64,000 nt of DNA from Aliivibrio sifiae (GCF_002954705.1 NZ_MSCO01000002.1:6053-70052), one strand, 5' to 3'. Numbered from the stretch's first letter, positions 19,702-28,968 are shown. Numbers and translations are program-made. Notes: a model not told the origin generated them from the letters alone.

Positions 19702-20036
19702 ACAAGTTTTGATGTAAATTTAAACAATGAACGAGTGCTCATTGTCTCTAATGGTATTAGATTAGTGGTTTATTTTAAGGAGTGTGTGAAAAGGTACTGG
19801 CTTGCGAGTGAGCTAAATTAATCGTGTAACTGTGTTTTCTAAAAGTTGGGTTTGGTGCGAGGGAGTTTAAGGATATAAGGAGTGATGTCGAAAATAAGTG
19901 ATTGGTTTAGGAAATAAACAAAACGCATTTCAAGGTGGATCTAATGAATTTTAGGAAATAATTTAGCCATTAAATATCTACTAGGTTACCCCCTAATAGT
20001 GATAAAATCGCCGTATCAGAATAACCGAGAAACGCT
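19702..20036. other. Non-coding gap upstream of the 112-aa ORF
   Basis: No plausible gene on either strand. Contains a small dyad (ACAATGA / TCATTGT, near 19730-19745) of unknown meaning and presumably the promoter of the ORF at 20037. Confidence 0.4.
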
Positions 20037-20375
20037 ATGTTTATCCATCATGTTAACGATATCGACTGGCTGGTGATTACCGCTTTTGAAGAACTTAAAA
20101 CGATGTTTATCGAAGAAGCCGGTGTGATCCCCTCTTGCTTTTCTATTGCCAGCGAATTGAGCTTGATTGATCAAGCTAAGCGCACTTATGGGTATTTGCC
20201 TACATTTAGTGGCGTAATCACCGATACAGGTATTTTTCAAAGTCAGGATAACGAAGAAGATTTGCTCCCACAGCTTGCTTGCCTAGTTGAGGGGCGCGGT
20301 CGAGTATTTATCTATCACGGCGGCTTTGTGGCTTTTGTGGATGACGAGCAAACCTTTATTACCCGAATGGACTGA
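20037..20375 (+). CDS. Hypothetical 112-aa protein
   Basis: Soluble protein without signal peptide or membrane segment; I do not recognise a family. Mixed alpha/beta composition, acidic, with a C-terminal RVFIYHGGFVAFVDDEQTF stretch suggesting beta strands. It shares the repeat-bounded interval with higBA but runs in the opposite direction. Codon usage looks less AT-biased than its surroundings. A gene-cassette origin is possible but unproven. Confidence 0.6.
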   Translation: MFIHHVNDIDWLVITAFEELKTMFIEEAGVIPSCFSIASELSLIDQAKRTYGYLPTFSGVITDTGIFQSQDNEEDLLPQLACLVEGRGRVFIYHGGFVAFVDDEQTFITRMD

Positions 20376-20465
20376 AAATTATCCAGTAAGTTGAGGGACC
20401 TGATTACGCGATTAAATTCTGGAGTGATGTAGAGGGCACTTACTCTACGGAGAATTATATTAAAT

Positions 20466-20604
20466 AAGGCGACCAAGAAGACGCATTAGGCGACCCATAA
20501 TGGGGTATGGTGACAAGACAGTATTTTGGTCACGAGTAAGGCGTCACTAGAAGTAAGCAAGTGCCATAGGTTGAATATGGAGAATGTTCAACTTATGGCA
20601 TTAA
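20466..20604 (+). repeat. Short degenerate repeats and ~52-bp hairpin repeat, copy 2
   Basis: The 289-bp gap after the 112-aa ORF has three loose copies of TAAGGCGACC (near 20465, 20487 and 20537). Copy 2 of the ~52-bp hairpin repeat follows at 20553-20604, with its stem TGCCATAGGTTGAA / TTCAACTTATGGCA better paired than copy 1. No coding potential seen. Confidence 0.5.
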
Positions 20605-20664
20605 CTTTAATTGTTTTTCAGTGTATCATCTAGTGTAGCTAATCTAATAAGCTTGATTCTTAAT

Positions 20665-21339
20665 TTATAAATTAGCTTTGTATGATTCGCTGTTAAGATA
20701 TGTATTTATATTATTTACATATTCATCAAGAAACGTGAATACATTAGTTTTTATATCAAAAAGTTCGCTGACTGTGACATCTTGCCCTATGTCAGAAAAT
20801 GACTTATTTCCATGAGCAAGCCAGTTGCGATAAGTTTTTACATTTTCTAAATGTCTGCCATCTGGTACAACGGGAATTCCATACCTATGGCATACATTAC
20901 GGATGCCAGCTGCATCCATATTCCCTGAGACACCAGAAATGAAATTATTAAAGTCTAACTCTTGCCCTGAATTTGTTTCACAATAATAATTATATACTGT
21001 TTCAATAAGATCTCCTTTTGGCGTTGATGTTAAACTTTCTGTTTTGGAGTGCCACCATACTTTTTTTAATGATTCCATAATAGAGTTAAAGTCTAATCGT
21101 TCGTCTTTTATGCGATTATATATGCTTTGAATTCCATTCATAACCGTAGCTTCGACTAAATTATAAATAAGAAGATAGCAAGATGCTTTGCAAACTTTTT
21201 GTTGTTGGACCGTAATAATAGCTTCACGATCATCAATATCTATAATTTTTGCACCGTCATTTCCTAAAGCATTAAGTAAATTAATGTATGCATCAATTTC
21301 ATTTTTACGCCTATTATATTCATCAGTAAAAGCATGCAT
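20665..21339 (-). CDS. HEPN-domain protein of the MAE_28990/MAE_18760 type (candidate RNase effector)
   Basis: 224-aa mostly helical protein. A HEPN-type R-x4-H motif, RNWLAH (about Arg171 to His176), sits in the C-terminal helix bundle, as in HEPN RNases of the MAE_28990 family. I start at ATG 21339: GGAG lies 8 nt upstream and the ATG is 2 nt after the DUF262 stop. Third gene of a tight minus-strand operon with a C5 methyltransferase and a DUF262 protein, which points to a defence role. RNA cleavage is inferred from the family only. Confidence 0.7.
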   Translation of the reverse strand: MHAFTDEYNRRKNEIDAYINLLNALGNDGAKIIDIDDREAIITVQQQKVCKASCYLLIYNLVEATVMNGIQSIYNRIKDERLDFNSIMESLKKVWWHSKTESLTSTPKGDLIETVYNYYCETNSGQELDFNNFISGVSGNMDAAGIRNVCHRYGIPVVPDGRHLENVKTYRNWLAHGNKSFSDIGQDVTVSELFDIKTNVFTFLDEYVNNINTYLNSESYKANL

Positions 21340-21341
21340 AA

Positions 21342-22373
21342 TTAGGCTCCAAGCAACCAATCTCTAACATACTCAATACGTCCTCTTAACCTTGGGCCTG
21401 AATTGCTAGCGTGTGAGGTTACATGAGTATTGAATTCATTTGTATGTATAAAGCCATCCCCTTTATTTGTAAGTGTTGGTTGAGATTTTAATGCTAAATT
21501 AATACCGATAGCTATAGATTCAAATCGCACTCTAGGGGTTGTATTAGATTTCGCTGATTTTCTAAAACCATTTGGTAAATTATTTTCTACATAGTTGAGC
21601 ATGGCCCTAAAATCATTCTTAAGCTGTTTCTTATCAAAGACTTCTTTGTTTGCGTCACGTAAGTAATCATCTAAAAAATTGAATACTGAATGTTTAAAAT
21701 CAAGATAGTTCTTTGAATAAGCAAAGAAGCGTAGAATTAATTCTTCTCGTTCACCTCGTTTTGCTGCTTTGTGTGAGACTGGACAAAGTTTATTAAATTG
21801 TTCATCTTCTGCTAAAGCGCAAACAAAATCATAAAATGGGCCAGAAAATGATCCTTTTCTAATCTCTGCTTTTTTTAGGTCTTCACTACCAGTATTAATT
21901 CGTTCAAACATATCTAATCGTGATTGTTTGGACACTGTTTCGGGTAAAATTACCATTCTCATTGAGCGATCATTAAATTTAATTTGCTGAGATGCTGGTA
22001 AGTCAGAAAAGCTTAAGCCATTTAATAAATCAAGGCGTTGTAAGTTTTTCAAAACTAGGCGATTGAGTGCAAACTCCCTCAATGTATTCATACGCTGAGC
22101 ACCGTCTAAAATTTCAGTTTTTCCTTCAGTGTCTTGAACACCAAAAAGAAAAGGAATTGGTAAACCCATAATGACGGATTCTATAAATTTGCTTTGACGG
22201 TCGATCTCCCAAACAAACTTTCTTTGATATTCAGGAATGTAAAAAAAACCTTTTTCAAAGCGTGTAACCATAACTTCGACAACATATTCTTTCGTATCAT
22301 ATGCAATACTTGTTTGAGTTTCTCTCAATTGCTGTTCTAGCTCATCTAAGTCAACTAACGAATCATTATTCAT
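21342..22373 (-). CDS. DUF262 (GmrS-N/ParB-like) domain protein
   Basis: 343-aa protein with the DUF262 signature: PEYQRKFVWEIDRQSKFIES (about residues 47-66) and the nucleotide/nuclease-linked DGAQRMNTLRE at 90-100 (usual form DGQQR). GmrSD-type restriction enzymes and several phage-defence proteins use this fold. No DUF1524 HNH nuclease domain is visible at the C-terminus, so a partner would have to supply the effector activity. Its start overlaps the methyltransferase stop by 8 nt, and the HEPN gene follows 2 nt after its stop. Confidence 0.8.
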   Translation of the reverse strand: MNNDSLVDLDELEQQLRETQTSIAYDTKEYVVEVMVTRFEKGFFYIPEYQRKFVWEIDRQSKFIESVIMGLPIPFLFGVQDTEGKTEILDGAQRMNTLREFALNRLVLKNLQRLDLLNGLSFSDLPASQQIKFNDRSMRMVILPETVSKQSRLDMFERINTGSEDLKKAEIRKGSFSGPFYDFVCALAEDEQFNKLCPVSHKAAKRGEREELILRFFAYSKNYLDFKHSVFNFLDDYLRDANKEVFDKKQLKNDFRAMLNYVENNLPNGFRKSAKSNTTPRVRFESIAIGINLALKSQPTLTNKGDGFIHTNEFNTHVTSHASNSGPRLRGRIEYVRDWLLGA

Positions 22374-23373
22374 TTTCAGTTTCCAATTTAATTATTAATT
22401 CTTTTGATAATATAGGAGGGACAGCATTTCCTATCATTTGATGTAGATCTCCTCGTTTTACTACTTTTGTAAAATCTAAAGAATCTGGTATTCCCTGTAT
22501 TCTTGCTGCTTCATGCGGGGTAATTACTCTGGGTTGAGAAGGGTGTAAAAAACGTCCTTGCCCCATCGAACCAAAGCCTCCAGTAATTGTTTGTGCTGGT
22601 TTATGCCAAGAAAGCCGGCCATACATAGACTTATATGAGTGATTTTTTTGATGACATTTTGGTCGCAAGTGATTTGGGAGGTTATACTCATCGTTATTGT
22701 ATAAATAATTTGCTCGCTCTTTATTTACAGATGTCATGCGTGAAGGAGTATCAAACATAGTCTTTTGTTTGATATCAATTAAGTCATATATAGCGTCTTG
22801 GAGATTTTTTTTCCCAAGCTTGTTATAAATGGAGGTTAAAATACCATCCTCAAAAGGAGTTAAACTACCTAGTAAAATGTGTCTCTTTCGAGTTTGAGCA
22901 ATTCCCATCAATTCAAAGTCTACAACTAACTCTTTTATATAATATAATGATCCTAACTGTTCTTTTAATTGAGTAACTACACCTTGTTTTGAATGAATTA
23001 CAGTAGGTACATTTTCGATTAAAAAAACTTTGGGTTTTAGATATTTTATGACTTTAAGTGTCTCTAAATACAAATCATTTCTAGGGTCACTTCGTCTTGA
23101 TCTATTGTTTAAATCAGAATGACCTTGGCAAGGAGGTCCTGCAAAAAGGTAATCAATTTCTTCGTAAGGAATATTTTCGACGTGCAAACCTTTAATATCC
23201 TCGTCATGAAAATATCTGATGTAGTCTTTAAAATTATGTCGATAAAAATCAGAACAACTAGGCTCAATATCGCTGGCGAGAAATATTTCAAAGTCTAAGT
23301 TTAAAGCTCTAGCGGCTTCTAGTGCACCGACTGTTAAACCACCTAGTCCCGAAAATAGATCTACAATTCTCAT
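22366..23373 (-). CDS. DNA (cytosine-5) methyltransferase
   Basis: 335-aa C5 methylase. SAM motif I is DLFSGLGGL at residues 5-13; the catalytic PCQG has Cys82; ENVP is at 120-123, with RxR-type IAQTRKRHI, and the C-terminal motifs IX/X are RVITPHEAARIQGIPDSL and MIGNAVPP. A moderate target-recognition region lies between. First gene of the methyltransferase-DUF262-HEPN cluster; no classical restriction endonuclease or Vsr gene adjoins it. It may protect the host genome from its partners, or mark a target for them. Sequence specificity unknown. Confidence 0.88.
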   Translation of the reverse strand: MRIVDLFSGLGGLTVGALEAARALNLDFEIFLASDIEPSCSDFYRHNFKDYIRYFHDEDIKGLHVENIPYEEIDYLFAGPPCQGHSDLNNRSRRSDPRNDLYLETLKVIKYLKPKVFLIENVPTVIHSKQGVVTQLKEQLGSLYYIKELVVDFELMGIAQTRKRHILLGSLTPFEDGILTSIYNKLGKKNLQDAIYDLIDIKQKTMFDTPSRMTSVNKERANYLYNNDEYNLPNHLRPKCHQKNHSYKSMYGRLSWHKPAQTITGGFGSMGQGRFLHPSQPRVITPHEAARIQGIPDSLDFTKVVKRGDLHQMIGNAVPPILSKELIIKLETENE

Positions 23374-23471
23374 TAAAATTACCTAATTTTTTATTTAGTT
23401 TGGCATTCTAACCTTTTACTATAGTAAAAAAAATGTCTATTTACAGAGGCGTATTAAAGTTAGCTTTCTAC

Positions 23472-23912
23472 TTATCGTACCATCAACGACTCATCTCTCG
23501 CCATTCTTCTCACCAATACCGCTCTTACATTGTCGTATACCCAGTTAAAGGTGAATGCGTAAATAGTGATAAAAATAGTCACGCCAATATCCATCACAAA
23601 CGCTTCCCAGATGCCTACGTTTAATAAGTAAGCCATCACAGGTACAGTTACGAACAGTAACCCTAATTCAAACAAAACAACGTGGAAGATGCGTAATGAA
23701 AGGGTGCGCTGTGTTTTCTCGCCAGTGAAGAATTGATCGAAAATCCAGTTATAAATAAAGTTCCAGATCATCGCGATAGTGGCAACAACTATCATGGTTC
23801 CTGATAGAGCAGTAACGTCGTGACTAGTAAAAATAGCTAATCCAATGATAGACAGAGATACCGCCAATACCTCAAATAATACAGCGTGGAAAATACGTTC
23901 GGTTGTTTTCAT
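23472..23912 (-). CDS. PACE-family efflux transporter
   Basis: 146-aa membrane protein with four TM segments arranged as two repeated bacterial transmembrane pair domains (RIFHAVLFEVLAVSLS... and RIFHVVLFELGLLFVT...). The repeated RxxHxxLFE motif is the PACE signature. Family members such as AceI export chlorhexidine, acriflavine or short diamines by proton exchange. A divergent LysR regulator starts 139 bp away, as in aceI/aceR loci. The substrate here is not known. Confidence 0.88.
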   Translation of the reverse strand: MKTTERIFHAVLFEVLAVSLSIIGLAIFTSHDVTALSGTMIVVATIAMIWNFIYNWIFDQFFTGEKTQRTLSLRIFHVVLFELGLLFVTVPVMAYLLNVGIWEAFVMDIGVTIFITIYAFTFNWVYDNVRAVLVRRMARDESLMVR

Positions 23913-24000
23913 TGCGATGACTCTTAATGGTTATTGATATATTTAAAAATAATGAATCAGCGATTATAGAGAGGGAATAAAAGAGATAAAGTTAACAGCC

Positions 24001-24015
24001 ATCACGAATCGTGAT
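24001..24015. promoter_or_regulatory. Candidate LysR box between PACE gene and its regulator
   Basis: Perfect dyad ATCACGA-A-TCGTGAT contains a T-N11-A core and lies 35 nt upstream of the LysR start, in the divergent spacer. Confidence 0.55.
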
Positions 24016-24050
24016 AGTTTGGGGCCTGAACAATTTATTAAGTCAATGCC

Positions 24051-24950
24051 ATGTACAGTTTTGAGCAATTAAAAATCTTTGTCACCGTGTGTGAGTGCGG
24101 TTCATTCTCTGCCGCAGCTCGTCAGTTAAAGCGCGCTCAATCGGGTGTGAGTCAGGCCATTGCCAATTTAGAGATCGCCATTAACCAAGAACTGTTTAAT
24201 CGTGAGAAGAACACGCCAGTGCTGACAGAGAAAGGCAGAGCGTTATTGCCGATTGCTCAATCTATTTTGCATCAACAAAAATACTTTGACCAAAAATTAG
24301 AATCGTTAGAAAGAGAACACGAATATGAGTTAGTTATCGCCATTGATGAGAGCTTAATGAATGACGATGTATTGCAAATATTGGCGGCATTGGCAGATAA
24401 GTTTCCTGTGACGGATTTTGAGATCATTACAACTTCAACGTTTGATGTTGAAGAGCTAGTAAAAAAAGGCAAAGCCCAAGTCGGTATTGTCTACGCAGAT
24501 GGCGAGTTAAAAGTAGACATGGATTTCTTTACTCTAGGCCATGTACGCTTTTTGACGGTTGCTTCTCCAGAACATGAGTTAGCCAGTTTAGCTGTTGTGA
24601 ATGATGCAGCATTGAAAGGGCATCGACAATTGGTACATCGCAGTTCAAAGCGTAAAGAGTTGTGGTTCAGCTATGGAATTAGCTCAAAGCTGTGGTATGC
24701 CAATACGCATCAAACCTTGATGGATTTAGCCTGCAAAGGAGTTGGTTGGGCGATAGTACCAGAACATAGTGTAGCGACATCATTAGAGCAGAATAAGTTA
24801 GTGGCGTTGCCTATTGCACATGAATTTGATGGGTGGTTTACCCCTATGGGTTGCTTGGTGTCTCGTAGCCATGTGTTTGGTCCTGTATTAGAAGAGTTAT
24901 TGTCCTCTTTACAGGCGATTAGCCAAAAAAAACCGCTAGCTAATCACTAA
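24051..24950 (+). CDS. LysR-family regulator, probably controlling the PACE transporter
   Basis: 299-aa LysR protein: HTH in residues 3-60 (FVTVCECGSFSAAARQLKRAQSGVSQAIANLE) and an effector domain ending in a short helical tail. Divergence from a PACE pump gene and a dyad in the shared spacer make it a likely AceR-like activator. Effector unknown. The terminator hairpin overlaps its last codons. Confidence 0.82.
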   Translation: MYSFEQLKIFVTVCECGSFSAAARQLKRAQSGVSQAIANLEIAINQELFNREKNTPVLTEKGRALLPIAQSILHQQKYFDQKLESLEREHEYELVIAIDESLMNDDVLQILAALADKFPVTDFEIITTSTFDVEELVKKGKAQVGIVYADGELKVDMDFFTLGHVRFLTVASPEHELASLAVVNDAALKGHRQLVHRSSKRKELWFSYGISSKLWYANTHQTLMDLACKGVGWAIVPEHSVATSLEQNKLVALPIAHEFDGWFTPMGCLVSRSHVFGPVLEELLSSLQAISQKKPLANH

Positions 24951-24967
24951 CGGTTTATTATTTATTT
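24930..24967. terminator. Intrinsic terminator between LysR gene and ask
   Basis: AAACCGCTA (24930-24938) pairs with TAACGGTTT (24948-24956), one G-U pair; A run before and T-rich sequence after. The hairpin overlaps the LysR stop codon at 24948-24950. Confidence 0.65.
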
Positions 24968-24983
24968 ACACTGTAAAACGGAA

Positions 24984-26411
24984 CTAGGCGACTTGCTCTG
25001 TTTTTAATTGTGTTGCCGCTGACTCTTCACAGAACTCGTGGTGGAGCGCTCGGATAGCATTCTGGTAATCTTGATCACTTACTACAAACTGAACGTTCAC
25101 ATTACGCATAGAAGCATGCAGAGCTACAGGGGTGACGTCATTATTCATCAATGATAATACTCCTTTCGCTAATGCTTTGTTGGTATCAATCTGAGAGCCA
25201 ATCACCGAGATTAACGCCACCATACGACCTTTAATAGAGGCCTTTGGATAGCGTTTTTCTGCTTTGTATAACAGTTTATTAAGGTTTTCAGTGCTACCGC
25301 CAAGGTAATAAGTAATTGAATTAGCATTCATTTCTTTACCTATTAAACTCACTTGTGCGTCTGAGATAATCTCCATTAACTCATAGCCGACGTTATCCAC
25401 TTGGCCTACCATTGCTTGATCAAATAGGTGCAGGGCAAACACTTTTTCTTTACCTGCAATGATCTCGACTTTGTTGGTTTCTGGCTGGTAATCTGATGAG
25501 ATTAATGTGCCTTTGTGTTCTGGTTCAAAAGTGTTTTTAATCTGGATTTCAATATCACTTTCACGAAGACCTGCCGCAGCATTAGGGTGAATGGCTTCCA
25601 TTCCTAAGCTTGCTAATTGGTCTGCAACGTCGTAATTGGTGCGTCCAATTGGGAATACCTTATCTGTGCCTACAACACGCGGATCAGCTGAGCTTAAATG
25701 ATATTCTTTATGGATAATGGCTAAATCAGCATTGGTAAGTGAAGCAATGCGGCTAAAAGTCATTTCACTGTAACCACGGTCGTACGTGCCCATTAAGCCT
25801 TCTTTGCAATATGCATAGCCAGTAACAATCGGCAGCTCTGTGGTGACATCAATATCTTTAAATACATCAGTGATGGTTTCATCTAATGTTCTCGGAGTTT
25901 GGTTGTCCCAACCAGAGAGATCTACGAACCTAGCGTTAATGCCAACGGTTTTTAGCTTTAATGCCGTGTTAAAGGCGCTGTGCGCTTCACCAATAGAAGA
26001 CAGAAATTCACGTACTTGAGGCAAATAACGACGCAATGAAAACTGGCCGTACTGACAAGTTTCAAGAATATTAGAAATACAGGTTTTGGCTTCATCAATT
26101 CGTGAACAAATGAATTTATCAGCTCTCAAACGATTTAACGGATCAATAAAGAGGTGTTCATTGGTTAATAGCATGCGATTTTTCACATACTCTAATGCTT
26201 CATCCCAGCTATCATCACGTTTAGCGATAAGCTTATAAACACCTGGTTTGCCTGTTTTCTTACATTCAAGTAATGAATCGGTAATACCACCATAAGCAGA
26301 TACAACAAAAACACGGTTATATGGATTTTGAGGGCGAAGAAAGATGTTGTCTAAAACGGCGTCAAACGCAGTCATAGAAGTACCGCCGATTTTTTCTACG
26401 GTATAAGTCAT
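24984..26411 (-). CDS. ask: Aspartate kinase of the ectoine operon
   Basis: 475-aa aspartokinase that phosphorylates aspartate to feed the aspartate-semialdehyde used by EctB. The N-terminal kinase domain begins VEKIGGTSM and contains DRGYSEMTFSRIA; the C-terminal half carries ACT-like domains (QVSLIGKEMN, VVALISVIGSQI). Copies in ectoine operons are typically resistant to lysine/threonine feedback. I start at 26411 (MTYTVEK), with AAGGA 7 nt upstream. The alternative ATG at 26459 lies in the loop of a 13-bp hairpin. Last gene of ectABC-ask. Confidence 0.9.
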   Translation of the reverse strand: MTYTVEKIGGTSMTAFDAVLDNIFLRPQNPYNRVFVVSAYGGITDSLLECKKTGKPGVYKLIAKRDDSWDEALEYVKNRMLLTNEHLFIDPLNRLRADKFICSRIDEAKTCISNILETCQYGQFSLRRYLPQVREFLSSIGEAHSAFNTALKLKTVGINARFVDLSGWDNQTPRTLDETITDVFKDIDVTTELPIVTGYAYCKEGLMGTYDRGYSEMTFSRIASLTNADLAIIHKEYHLSSADPRVVGTDKVFPIGRTNYDVADQLASLGMEAIHPNAAAGLRESDIEIQIKNTFEPEHKGTLISSDYQPETNKVEIIAGKEKVFALHLFDQAMVGQVDNVGYELMEIISDAQVSLIGKEMNANSITYYLGGSTENLNKLLYKAEKRYPKASIKGRMVALISVIGSQIDTNKALAKGVLSLMNNDVTPVALHASMRNVNVQFVVSDQDYQNAIRALHHEFCEESAATQLKTEQVA

Positions 26412-26440
26412 GGGTAATCCTTTTTGACTTTGAGGGAGAG

Positions 26441-26474
26441 AATCCACTTGAGTCACCATGGACTCAAGTGGATT
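26441..26474 (-). promoter_or_regulatory. Perfect 13-bp hairpin between ectC and ask
   Basis: AATCCACTTGAGT (26441-26453) pairs perfectly with 26462-26474 around an 8-nt loop. No U tract follows in the direction of transcription, so it is more likely an mRNA-stability or processing element than a terminator. Confidence 0.6.
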
Positions 26475-26512
26475 TACTGCTAACTTAAATAAGCACTAGG
26501 GGGAATGAGTGT

Positions 26513-26899
26513 TTAATCTAAGATAGGGTAGACGCCGTTTTCATCATGAACTTCGGCACCTGTGATTGGTGGATTGAACACGCACGCCATCACCATTTCT
26601 TTATCTTTATAAGCACGCAAGTAGTGTTCGTCATGCTTATCAAGAATGTATAAGGTGCCCGGTTTGATTGGGTAGGTTTCACCGCCAATGACTTCAATTT
26701 CACCTTCGCCACTCATGCAATAGACTGACTCTAGGTGGTTTTTGTAGTGAATATGCGTTTCTGTATCTTGGTAAATTGTGGTGATGTGGAAAGAGAAACC
26801 CATGTTGTCGTCTTTCAACAACATCCTTACGCTTTCCCATGTTTCAGATGCTACGCGTCGTTCGCTATCACGACATTCGTCTAGTGTTCTAACAATCAT
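26513..26899 (-). CDS. ectC: L-ectoine synthase
   Basis: 128-aa cupin enzyme that cyclises N-gamma-acetyl-diaminobutyrate to ectoine, the last step of the pathway. The full family pattern is present: [30 protein letters not shown] (N-terminus), the cupin motif [21 protein letters not shown] and [18 protein letters not shown]. Third gene of the operon, 14 nt after ectB. Confidence 0.96.
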   Translation of the reverse strand: MIVRTLDECRDSERRVASETWESVRMLLKDDNMGFSFHITTIYQDTETHIHYKNHLESVYCMSGEGEIEVIGGETYPIKPGTLYILDKHDEHYLRAYKDKEMVMACVFNPPITGAEVHDENGVYPILD

Positions 26900-26913
26900 T
26901 GTTTCGTCCCTGA

Positions 26914-28179
26914 TTAAGATGCTTTTTTGAAGTGTTTTTCTGCAATGTTATCAATTGCGTTTTCAAAGATGGTCAGGCCTTCTTCTAGCTCTGATTCTGT
27001 GATCGTTAATGGACAGAAGAATTTCACAACTTCATCAGATGGACCAGCAGTTTCAATGATCATGCCGTTTTTAAAACAATCTTTAGCGATGTCACTTGAG
27101 ATAATGCCATCTTTACACTCAATACCAATCATCATGCCGCGACCTTTTTGTTGAACAAACAATTTAGGGTAGCGTTTTACAGCACGAAGAATGACATCAC
27201 TGACTTTTTGAGAGCACTGCTTGATGTGTGTTTCAAAATCTGAGTTTGCCCAGTAAATCTCTAGTGCTTTAGCTGCGGTAATAAAAGCGTGGTTGTTACC
27301 ACGGAAAGTACCGTTATGCTCACCCGGTTTCCATTCATCTAATTCTGGTTTTAGCAATACAATCGCCATTGGTAAGCCGTAGCCGCCAATGGATTTAGAT
27401 AATGTAATCATATCTGGCTTAATGCCTGATGGTTCAAAACTAAAGAATGTACCAGTACGACCACAACCTGCTTGGATATCATCAACAATCATAAGAATAT
27501 CGTTAGCTTTACAAATTTTGCTTAGACGTTGTAACCATTCGTTTGATGCGACGTTTAGTCCACCTTCACCTTGTACGGTTTCTAAAAGTACCGCAGCTGG
27601 TTTATCTAAACCGCTTGAATTATCAGATAGCATGGTTTCAAATAAGTTAAGGCCATCGATGTCGGCATAGCCTTCAAAAGGAATGCGAGTGATGTTGTTT
27701 AAACTAAAACCTGCACCTTGGCGATGGTGTTGATTACCTGTTGCTGCAAGTGCTCCAGCAGTACAACCGTGGAAGCCATTCGTGAAGGCGACAATGTTAG
27801 TTCGGTTAGTGACTTTACGTGCCAGTTTTAAAGCGGCCTCAACTGCATTGGTTCCGGTTGGACCGGTAAACTGAACCTTATAATCTAGATTTCTAGGTTC
27901 AAGAATATAGTTATTTAATGCATTCAAGAAAGTGGCTTTTGCGCTAGAGTGCATATCTAAGCCATGAGTGATGCCATCTGTTTCGATGTATTCAAGTAAA
28001 GCTTGCTTTAAAACTGGGTTGTTATGACCGTAGTTGAGTGATCCGGCTCCTGCAAGGAAGTCTAAGTAACGTTCACCGCTTTCGGTTTCTAGCCAACATC
28101 CTTTTGCTTTTTGAAAGATAACTGGAAAACTGTTTGAGTATGAACGTACTTTTGATTCTTGCTTCTTGAAAATATTCAT
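26914..28179 (-). CDS. ectB: Diaminobutyrate-2-oxoglutarate transaminase
   Basis: 421-aa PLP-dependent class III aminotransferase that makes L-2,4-diaminobutyrate from aspartate semialdehyde and glutamate. Typical features: [34 protein letters not shown], the Asp in [19 protein letters not shown] and the PLP Lys in [13 protein letters not shown]. Sits between ectA and ectC in the ectoine operon. Confidence 0.96.
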   Translation of the reverse strand: MNIFKKQESKVRSYSNSFPVIFQKAKGCWLETESGERYLDFLAGAGSLNYGHNNPVLKQALLEYIETDGITHGLDMHSSAKATFLNALNNYILEPRNLDYKVQFTGPTGTNAVEAALKLARKVTNRTNIVAFTNGFHGCTAGALAATGNQHHRQGAGFSLNNITRIPFEGYADIDGLNLFETMLSDNSSGLDKPAAVLLETVQGEGGLNVASNEWLQRLSKICKANDILMIVDDIQAGCGRTGTFFSFEPSGIKPDMITLSKSIGGYGLPMAIVLLKPELDEWKPGEHNGTFRGNNHAFITAAKALEIYWANSDFETHIKQCSQKVSDVILRAVKRYPKLFVQQKGRGMMIGIECKDGIISSDIAKDCFKNGMIIETAGPSDEVVKFFCPLTITESELEEGLTIFENAIDNIAEKHFKKAS

Positions 28180-28204
28180 GATGAGTCCGTTTATGATTCC
28201 TATT

Positions 28205-28750
28205 TTATTTTAGAGCGATACGATACAAATATTCAGTATCGTGCTTGCTTTTGAAATGAGCTTCTTTGTCTAGAAACGTCGTAACTTCACCTTGGTCACC
28301 ATGCTCGGCATCTAGCTTTTTAAATAGTGACCAAGAGGCGTCATTAGCTTTGGTGATCGTCGTTTCTAAGAATTCTGTGTGCTTGAGGTTTTTTCTTTGT
28401 AAAAGTTCACTTAGCATTGAGTAAGCTAAACCTTTACCTCGATAGCGAGGAGAAACTGCGACTTGCCAGATGAATAATGTCTTTGGATCATCAGGCTTAT
28501 GGTAACCAGAGATAAAACCAGCCAGGTTGCCGTCTTTCTCTGCTAAAACGGAGGTCTTACTGAAATGTGTAGATTGAAGGAAATTACAGTATGAAGAGTT
28601 GATATCAAGAGGGGGACACTCGGTGATCAATGTATAAACATCGTCACCGTCTGTCCTTGATGGCTCTCTAAATGTCCATTTTTTGCTGGGTTCAATATCC
28701 ATGCTTGAACACAAGATTCTGGGCGCTGCAATAGTCATATGTAAATACAT
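28205..28750 (-). CDS. ectA: L-2,4-diaminobutyrate N-gamma-acetyltransferase
   Basis: GNAT enzyme (181 aa as drawn) that acetylates diaminobutyrate. Conserved blocks are WTFREPSRTDGDDVYTLI, CPPLDINSSYCNFLQSTHFS, FIWQVAVSPRYRGKGLA and an EFLETTITKANDASWSLF segment. The start is uncertain: ATG 28750 has AAGGA very close, ATG 28738 has a distant one, and family homology begins near residue 20. First gene of ectABC-ask; ectoine protects against high osmolarity in marine bacteria. Confidence 0.93.
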   Translation of the reverse strand: MYLHMTIAAPRILCSSMDIEPSKKWTFREPSRTDGDDVYTLITECPPLDINSSYCNFLQSTHFSKTSVLAEKDGNLAGFISGYHKPDDPKTLFIWQVAVSPRYRGKGLAYSMLSELLQRKNLKHTEFLETTITKANDASWSLFKKLDAEHGDQGEVTTFLDKEAHFKSKHDTEYLYRIALK

Positions 28751-28942
28751 ATCCTTTGTACTCTAATTAAATTCATTTTTATTATGGGCATTTATAGAGA
28801 CCTAAAGGCAAGTTAATCACAAAAAAAGAGCATTTCTTAGCCGTTTAATGCGACATTGATCTCGTTTTTATACTTTTATTTAGTTAGGGTTCTATGTATT
28901 TAGTTGTGTGAAATAGAACAATTTCATGTTTTTTCTATAAAA
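28751..28942 (-). promoter_or_regulatory. Upstream region of the ectoine operon
   Basis: AT-rich 190-bp region between the marR terminator and ectA. It must hold the osmo-inducible ect promoter, but I cannot pick out a convincing operator. A MarR-type CosR protein represses ect in other vibrios, and this would be its target if conserved. Confidence 0.35.
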
Positions 28943-28968
28943 AAATAGCCCATTCTAGTGGGCTATTT
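28943..28968 (-). terminator. Intrinsic terminator after the marR gene
   Basis: Perfect 10-bp stem (AAATAGCCCA with TGGGCTATTT), 6-nt loop, followed on the minus strand by a U tract. It separates the cytochrome b-marR unit from the ectoine operon. Confidence 0.85.
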
